Positions 5,760-10,263 of a DNA stretch of 10,263 nt are shown here, piece after piece. This DNA is from Clostridiaceae bacterium (GTDB taxonomy: Bacteria > Bacillota > Clostridia > Saccharofermentanales > UBA5734). The translations under genes were made by a program, and so were the position numbers. The notes below the pieces were generated by a model that saw nothing but the letters and a program-made list of their open reading frames with translations, ran no database searches and was not told the DNA's origin. The stretch's first letter is position 1. Every line of letters starts with the position of its first letter. The stretch spans positions 1 through 10,263 of the forward strand of contig JAAYFZ010000196.1 in the NCBI GenBank assembly GCA_012727965.1, in the 5' to 3' direction.

Positions 5760-5784
5760 TTTCTAATCATGTCTCCTTCTAGTT

Positions 5785-5825
5785 TGCAGATTATCTGCAG
5801 TTCATAAACTACGGGCTCAGGCCCG
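5785..5825 (-). other. Two small stem-loops in the lepB-lepA spacer
   Basis: CGGGC (5812 to 5816) pairs with GCCCG (5821 to 5825) around a 4-base loop, and TGCAGA (5785 to 5790) pairs with TCTGCA (5794 to 5799) around a 3-base loop. They follow one another between the lepB stop and the lepA ribosome-binding site. Neither is followed by a T-run, so a full terminator is unlikely. They may mark mRNA processing or tune readthrough into lepA. No clear promoter is visible in this spacer. Confidence 0.35.
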
Positions 5826-5856
5826 CGTATAAAATTTTACAAGCAGCGATATGATA

Positions 5857-6459
5857 CTATGGTCTGCCGAATTGTTCAAACGGATAGAATCTAAGCAATA
5901 CTTCGCCAATGATTTTGTCTTCAGGAATCGGGCCTATACTGCGGCTGTCTTTGCTTATTCCTCTATTGTCACCCATCACGAAGTACTCGTCCTCTGCCAG
6001 TTTGATTTCGAGTATGTCCTCATCAGTCAAGAAGCTGCTGCGTCCATCGGTATAGGTGCCGGTTGGCAGATATGATTCATTCACCTGGCTGCCATTGCGA
6101 TAGACAAAACCATTACTGATTTCAATCAGATCACCGGGCTTGCCGATAACTCGCTTGATGATATTTGGTCCTGCTTCTTCTTCATGTCCTTTTAGTCCAT
6201 TGGTGCTGACAGTGATGATATCGCCATAATCTATGCCGCCGAAATGCTTGCTGACCTTCTCAACCAGCAGTTGATCATTGTCATGAAGTGTAGGCACCAT
6301 GGAGTCTCCGACCACAGCATTTCTCTGAATCACAAATACTACCAGAAAAAGCCCAATTAGTACAGCGGCCAGAATATATTTCAGCCAGTCCAGCAGCTCC
6401 ATTAATGGATCAACTTCTCTTTTTTGAGTTTTGACAATATTTACGTCTTCTGCCAGCAT
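5857..6459 (-). CDS. lepB: Signal peptidase I (type I leader peptidase)
   Basis: A 200-residue membrane serine protease that cleaves signal peptides from exported proteins on the outer face of the cytoplasmic membrane. A short cytoplasmic N-terminus is followed by one membrane segment (about 28 to 45). The catalytic serine lies in GDSMVPTL (Ser53) and the catalytic lysine in NIIKRVIGKPGD (Lys102), with the signature GDNRGISKDSR at 163 to 173. The single membrane span and short length are the Firmicutes form. I chose ATG 6459, with AATAAGGAG 12 bases upstream. A TTG at 6483, overlapping the aspS TGA and preceded by GGAAGGAAG, would add 8 residues and cannot be excluded. Either way it is tightly coupled to aspS. 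Confidence 0.95.
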   Translation of the reverse strand: MLAEDVNIVKTQKREVDPLMELLDWLKYILAAVLIGLFLVVFVIQRNAVVGDSMVPTLHDNDQLLVEKVSKHFGGIDYGDIITVSTNGLKGHEEEAGPNIIKRVIGKPGDLIEISNGFVYRNGSQVNESYLPTGTYTDGRSSFLTDEDILEIKLAEDEYFVMGDNRGISKDSRSIGPIPEDKIIGEVLLRFYPFEQFGRP

Positions 6460-6479
6460 ATCTTCTGCTTGCTCCTTAT

Positions 6480-8285
6480 TCAATCCTGTTCGCTTCCTTC
6501 CATTTCCTGCTGGATTTTCGGATCGAGCAATAGTCCAAGCTCTTCAAGCTGAGACTGATCAACATCGCCCGGTGCATCAGTCATCAGACATGATGAGTTC
6601 TGAACCTTCGGGAAAGCGATAACATCTCTGATGCTCTCACTATGAGTCAAAAGCATGACCAGACGATCAAGACCGAAGGCCAAACCGCCATGTGGCGGCA
6701 CACCATATTTGAAAGCCTCCAGCAGATAGCCGAATCTATTCCAGGCTTGTTCCTCGCTGAATCCAAGCAGCGAGAACATTTTCTGCTGAAGCTTCTGATC
6801 ATGGATCCTGATGCTGCCGCCGCCTAGCTCAGTTCCGTTGAGGATGATATCGTAGGCCTTCGCCCTGACTGCTGCCGGATCTGTTTCCAGAAGCTCCATA
6901 TCTTCATCTTTTGGACTGGTAAAAGGATGGTGCTTTGCGACATAGCGTCCGGCTTCTTCATCATGCTCAAGCAGCGGGAAATCTGTCACCCATAGCAATT
7001 TATAATCTTCATCACTGTACATATTCATTCTCTTGGCAACTTCACAGCGCAATTGACCCAAGGCATCGAATACGACCTCGTTTTTATCGGCAACAATTAG
7101 AAGTAAGTCGCCAACCTGCGCACCTGCGCGCTCGGCCATTTTCTGTACGAGATCGGTATCTACGAATTTGAGGATAGAACCACGCGGCTTCTCCTCAACT
7201 GTCAGCCAGGCCAGGCCTTTTGCCCGGTATGTTTTGACAAACTCGCCGAGCGAATCAATTTCCTTCCGGCTCAGCGAAGAGCCATCAGGGACAGCTATCA
7301 TACGCACGCTGCCGCCGTTTTCTATGGCATCACTGAAGACTTTGAAACTGCTGTCAGCAACGAGATCAGATATATTTTTCAGCTCCATGCCTATTCTCAG
7401 ATCTGGCTTGTCGGAACCATATCGCTCCATGGCCTCGTGCCAGCTAAGTCTTGGCAGGGGCAACTCGATCTCGATACCCATGATTTCACTGAAAAGTCTC
7501 TTGAGATAGCCTTCATTTACTGCGATGACATCTTCCATATCGACAAAAGCCATTTCCAGATCGATCTGTGTAAACTCGGGCTGTCTGTCGGCACGCAGGT
7601 CCTCATCACGGAAACAGCGGGCAATCTGTATATAACGGTCATAACCTGACAACATCAGCAACTGCTTATAGAGCTGGGGTGACTGAGGCAGCGCAAAAAA
7701 CTGGCCTGGAAAAACTCTGCTTGGTACAAGATAATCGCGTGCACCCTCTGGTGTACTTCTGATCAGCATAGGTGTCTCGATCTCCAGGAAGCCGCTCTCG
7801 TCATAATAATCTCGTGTCAGCTTGGTGATCCTATGCCTGAGCATCATTTTGCTCTGCATGTCTGGTCGGCGCAGATCGAGATATCTATACTTGAGCCTTA
7901 GTGATTCCTTAGTGTCGATCTCTTCCTCTATGTAAAAAGGAGGAGTCAGAGATTCGCTCAGAATGCGAAGCTCAGTAACCAGAAGCTCGACCTGGCCTGT
8001 TTTCATATTGGGATTGGCAGCCTCGCGCTTACGCAGTGTACCAGTCGCAGCGATAACAAATTCGCTTCTGACCAGAGCGGCTTTGGCCTGTGCATCCTCG
8101 GGGCTGGTTTCATCGATCAGGAGCTGCACTTCGCCGCTTCTATCTCGCAGTGTTATAAAAACCAGACCACCAAGATCTCTCTGTTTGTGGCACCAGCCCA
8201 TCAAGGTAAGCTGCTGACCGATCATACTCTCATCTAGTTCAGCGCATCTGCATGTTCTTTTCATTCCCTGCATTGATTCTGCCAT
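6480..8285 (-). CDS. aspS: Aspartyl-tRNA synthetase, bacterial type
   Basis: A 601-residue class II aminoacyl-tRNA synthetase that charges tRNA-Asp. An N-terminal OB-fold anticodon-binding domain (about 10 to 110, GWCHKQRDLGGLVFITLRDR) is followed by the class II core, with QSPQLYKQ near 201 to 208 and motif 2 RCFRDEDLRADRQPEFTQID at about 223 to 242. Next comes the bacterial GAD insertion domain (about 280 to 410), and then motif 3 GLAFGLDRLVMLL and AFPKVQNSSCLMTDAP near the C-terminus. Whether it also charges tRNA-Asn cannot be told from this window. The start is ATG 8285, with AGGAG eight bases upstream; a longer GTG-initiated form at 8294 would overlap that site. It follows hisS after 58 bases, a common Firmicutes pairing, with no terminator between. 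Confidence 0.98.
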   Translation of the reverse strand: MAESMQGMKRTCRCAELDESMIGQQLTLMGWCHKQRDLGGLVFITLRDRSGEVQLLIDETSPEDAQAKAALVRSEFVIAATGTLRKREAANPNMKTGQVELLVTELRILSESLTPPFYIEEEIDTKESLRLKYRYLDLRRPDMQSKMMLRHRITKLTRDYYDESGFLEIETPMLIRSTPEGARDYLVPSRVFPGQFFALPQSPQLYKQLLMLSGYDRYIQIARCFRDEDLRADRQPEFTQIDLEMAFVDMEDVIAVNEGYLKRLFSEIMGIEIELPLPRLSWHEAMERYGSDKPDLRIGMELKNISDLVADSSFKVFSDAIENGGSVRMIAVPDGSSLSRKEIDSLGEFVKTYRAKGLAWLTVEEKPRGSILKFVDTDLVQKMAERAGAQVGDLLLIVADKNEVVFDALGQLRCEVAKRMNMYSDEDYKLLWVTDFPLLEHDEEAGRYVAKHHPFTSPKDEDMELLETDPAAVRAKAYDIILNGTELGGGSIRIHDQKLQQKMFSLLGFSEEQAWNRFGYLLEAFKYGVPPHGGLAFGLDRLVMLLTHSESIRDVIAFPKVQNSSCLMTDAPGDVDQSQLEELGLLLDPKIQQEMEGSEQD

Positions 8286-8343
8286 ACTTAACACTCCTAT
8301 ATTTTGAAAATCTGACCTGTAATGTCAGTTTACTTGCTTATGC

Positions 8344-9615
8344 TTACCCTTGCTGTTTCTGATGATCAGCTAGCAGTGCTTCTGCCTGTTCGAAGCTGAC
8401 CTCTGATTCACTATGCTCATTCATGTCCTTCAGTCTGATCTTGCCGGCGGTGATCTCATCATCACCGATAACCGTACTGAATCTAAAACTTTGCTTGCCG
8501 GCATATTTCATCTGGGCTTTGAGACTGCGTCCCATAAGATCAGTTTCAGCCCTTATCCCAAGACTTCTAAGCTTCCAGGTCCACTTGCGCGCCTGATCGC
8601 CGGCATCACCAAGAGCGGCGATATAAATCGATGGTCTGGCTGGACCGGGCATCGCTGCCTGCTGCTGCTCGAGCTCCATAAGCAGTCGTTCCACACCTAG
8701 CGCAAAACCGATACCTGGAGTTGGCTGTCCACCTACCTGCTCGACAAGTCCATCATAACGTCCGCCGCCACAAATGGTGCCCTGAGTACCAACATGTTCA
8801 GAAACAAATTCAAAAACAGTCCTGGTATAGTAATCGAGGCCACGTACGATGCCCTTATCGATGGTGTAATTTATTTCAAGCTCTTCAAGATGCTTACAGA
8901 AACCGTCGAAATGAGTCTGGCATTCAGGACAAAGATTGTCCAGAAGGGCTGGAGCTTCACGAACGATCGGCTTGCAGCTGGTTTCCTTACAGTCGATAAT
9001 ACGCAGAGGATTTCTGTCATATCTGGACTGGCAGGTCTCACAAAGCGCATCCAGATGCGGAGCCAGATAATCCTTAAGCTTCTGATTATACTCCGCTCTG
9101 CAGACAGGACAGCCGATGCTGTTGATGCGAAGGCTAGTCTCCTTAAGACCAAGCTCACGGAAATATAAATCTAGCAAGCTAACAAGCTCGGCATCTACGA
9201 TTGGACCTTCCGAACCGAAAACCTCACAGCCGAACTGATGAAATTCCCTGTAGCGTCCTTTTTGCATTTTTTCATAGCGGAAAGCAGTAATATTGTAGAA
9301 TAATCTGACCGGTGAAGGCAGCGACGCCATGCCATTTTCCAGATAGCTTCTAACGACTCCGGCCGTTCCCTCCGGCCTAAGAGTCATACTCCGTCCACCC
9401 TTATCGTCAAAAGTGTACATTTCTTTTTGCACGACATCGGTAGTATCACCGACACCACGCTGAAATAGTTCAGTCTGTTCGAAGGTCGGAATCCTGATCT
9501 CCTGATAGCCATAGCGGCTGCAAACATCGGCAAAAACCTTCTCTGCATGCTGCCAGGCAGCGGTTTCCGGTGGTAATATATCTCTGGTGCCCTTGGGGGC
9601 GCTGATCTTGCTCAT
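8344..9615 (-). CDS. hisS: Histidyl-tRNA synthetase
   Basis: A 423-residue class II synthetase that charges tRNA-His. The N-terminus has PKGTRDILP. TLRPEGT is at 78 to 84, motif 2 FRYEKMQKGRYREFHQFGCE at about 112 to 131, the histidine-binding signature RGLDYYTRT at 258 to 266, and motif 3 GIGFALGVERLLMEL at about 301 to 315. A C-terminal anticodon-binding domain follows. The insertion domain carries four cysteine pairs (169/172, 192/195, 209/214, 229/232), as in clostridial HisRS, possibly a structural zinc site. The ATG is preceded by an in-frame TAA 8 codons upstream, which limits the start. The nearest ribosome-binding sequence, GGGGA, is about 13 bases away. A stronger AAAGGAGG is 42 bases upstream. 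No T-box is seen. Confidence 0.98.
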   Translation of the reverse strand: MSKISAPKGTRDILPPETAAWQHAEKVFADVCSRYGYQEIRIPTFEQTELFQRGVGDTTDVVQKEMYTFDDKGGRSMTLRPEGTAGVVRSYLENGMASLPSPVRLFYNITAFRYEKMQKGRYREFHQFGCEVFGSEGPIVDAELVSLLDLYFRELGLKETSLRINSIGCPVCRAEYNQKLKDYLAPHLDALCETCQSRYDRNPLRIIDCKETSCKPIVREAPALLDNLCPECQTHFDGFCKHLEELEINYTIDKGIVRGLDYYTRTVFEFVSEHVGTQGTICGGGRYDGLVEQVGGQPTPGIGFALGVERLLMELEQQQAAMPGPARPSIYIAALGDAGDQARKWTWKLRSLGIRAETDLMGRSLKAQMKYAGKQSFRFSTVIGDDEITAGKIRLKDMNEHSESEVSFEQAEALLADHQKQQG

Positions 9616-9657
9616 TATAAAGCGGCAATCCCCGAATTCTTAATTCAGTTCTGCCTG

Positions 9658-9665
9658 CCTCCTTT
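9658..9665 (-). promoter_or_regulatory. Strong Shine-Dalgarno-like sequence without a nearby start codon
   Basis: AAAGGAGG on the minus strand matches the ribosome-binding consensus, but the following 20 bases contain no ATG, GTG or TTG; the only near-cognate codon is a CTG followed after one codon by a TAA. The hisS ATG is 42 bases downstream. It could be a ribosome standby site, part of a leader structure, or a relic. Confidence 0.4.
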
Positions 9666-9697
9666 CCGCTGACAAAAAATATAAAAACAGTCGAATC

Positions 9698-9726
9698 ATT
9701 ATACAACAACGAGCCAGTGTTTTACA
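9698..9726 (-). promoter_or_regulatory. Probable promoter of the hisS operon
   Basis: A perfect TATAAT lies at 9698 to 9703 on the minus strand; 17 bases upstream is TGTAAA (9721 to 9726), a weak -35 match (3 of 6). The predicted transcript starts near 9691, giving a leader of about 75 bases. It is the only good -10 box in the rsmE-hisS spacer. Confidence 0.45.
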
Positions 9727-9759
9727 GTCTGAATCGGCGAAAACAACTGATTCCAGACT
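9726..9759 (-). other. Stem-loop after rsmE, just upstream of the hisS promoter
   Basis: AGTCTGAATC (9726 to 9735) and GATTCCAGACT (9749 to 9759) pair over 10 bp with one bulged base and a 13-base loop. It begins 16 bases after the rsmE stop codon. No T-run follows on the minus strand, so it is at best a weak terminator; it could instead protect the rsmE mRNA 3' end or bind a regulator next to the -35 box. Confidence 0.45.
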
Positions 9760-9775
9760 ATTAACCTGATATGCG

Positions 9776-10263
9776 TCAGTTATGATCGGTCTGATCGTAT
9801 TGATAACCGAGCATGGCCAGAACAGCAAGTCCGGCAGTTTCTGTTCGCAGAATTCTTGGACCCAGTGTGACACTTCTAATTCCTGCATCTTCTGCCATTT
9901 GTACCTCAGCTGGTGAGAACCCGCCCTCGGGCCCGATTAGAAAAGCGATATTCAAAATATCTGAATCAATAACAGGTTGGCGTGAATCTAACAGCGCACG
10001 CAGCGAAACAGAGCGTTCATTCTCCCATGGAAGGAAGCTTAATTTCGCACAAGCAGCTTCTTTTGCCGCTTGTGCGAAGCCAATAGGCGCCATAACCCGT
10101 GGTATGCTGCCCCGTCCGCATTGACGCGAAGCTTCGAGAGCGATCCTGTTCCAGCGTTCAAGCCTTCTTGCCAGCTTATTTGCTGGCAGTTTGCTGATGC
10201 TGCGGCTGCACTCAACCGGTATTATCTTGCTGACACCAAGTTCAACTGCCTTCTGAATAATAA
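9776..10263 (-). CDS. rsmE: 16S rRNA (uracil-1498-N3)-methyltransferase RsmE, 5' part outside window
   Basis: The last 162 codons of RsmE, which methylates U1498 of 16S rRNA with S-adenosylmethionine. The frame is open to the window edge, beginning IIQKAVELGVSKIIPVECSR, a stretch typical of the start of the SPOUT domain. Family motifs follow: RSISK, RWNRIALEASRQCGRGSIP, LIGPEGGFSPAEVQMAE, and the knot-forming SVTLGPRILRTETAGLAVL near the C-terminus (the cofactor-binding trefoil knot). A full protein is about 240 to 250 residues, so roughly 80 to 90 residues, including the PUA-like N-terminal domain, lie beyond the edge. An internal ATG at 10093 is not the start. The stop is TGA at 9776. Confidence 0.95.
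   Translation of the reverse strand, partial: IIQKAVELGVSKIIPVECSRSISKLPANKLARRLERWNRIALEASRQCGRGSIPRVMAPIGFAQAAKEAACAKLSFLPWENERSVSLRALLDSRQPVIDSDILNIAFLIGPEGGFSPAEVQMAEDAGIRSVTLGPRILRTETAGLAVLAMLGYQYDQTDHN

Noticed and set aside
8871..9158. Second minus-strand ORF of 95 codons inside hisS
   Set aside because: It is an alternative frame of the intact hisS gene, without a ribosome-binding site or recognisable motif.
9616..9775. T-box riboswitch upstream of hisS
   Set aside because: The spacer is only 160 bases and lacks the conserved T-box sequence and a terminator/antiterminator pair.

Overview
All confident genes in this window lie on the minus strand, so transcription runs from high to low coordinates. 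The window looks like the edge between a conserved housekeeping block and an AT-richer, eroded accessory region of a Firmicutes chromosome, most likely a member of the Clostridia. The main reasons are the order rsmE, hisS, aspS, lepB, lepA, the clostridial style of HisRS with four cysteine pairs, the Firmicutes-type signal peptidase I, and the ECF sigma plus DUF4179-like anti-sigma pair. I cannot name the genus.

Core block (3782 to 10263). Reading in the direction of transcription: the 3' part of rsmE (16S rRNA m3U1498 methyltransferase, cut by the window edge); a 160 bp spacer with a stem-loop, a probable promoter and an unused Shine-Dalgarno-like sequence; hisS; aspS; lepB (type I signal peptidase, starting at or just past the aspS stop); lepA (elongation factor 4); and a tRNA-Leu(UAG) gene with its own near-consensus promoter and an intrinsic-type terminator. 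The block serves translation (two aminoacyl-tRNA synthetases, a ribosomal RNA modifier, a ribosome back-translocase and a tRNA), with one protein-export enzyme embedded.

Accessory region (1 to 3781), just downstream of the tRNA-Leu 3' end. It holds about 550 bp of apparently decayed sequence with short ORFs that may be recombinase remnants; an ECF sigma factor overlapping its membrane-bound anti-sigma factor, with a candidate autoregulated ECF promoter; a hairpin that may end that operon; a short ORF resembling the tail of an RNA methyltransferase; an AAA_14/DUF4143 ATPase whose promoter is embedded in a perfect 14 bp inverted repeat; and a 5'-truncated MmcQ/YjbR gene that begins, in frame, directly after the ATPase stop codon. 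Two identical 19 bp direct repeats bracket the sigma/anti-sigma pair.

No complete new system is evident. The points most worth a second look are the repeat-bracketed sigma module, the inverted-repeat promoter of the ATPase, the precise ATPase/yjbR junction, and the sharp core/accessory change at the tRNA-Leu 3' end.
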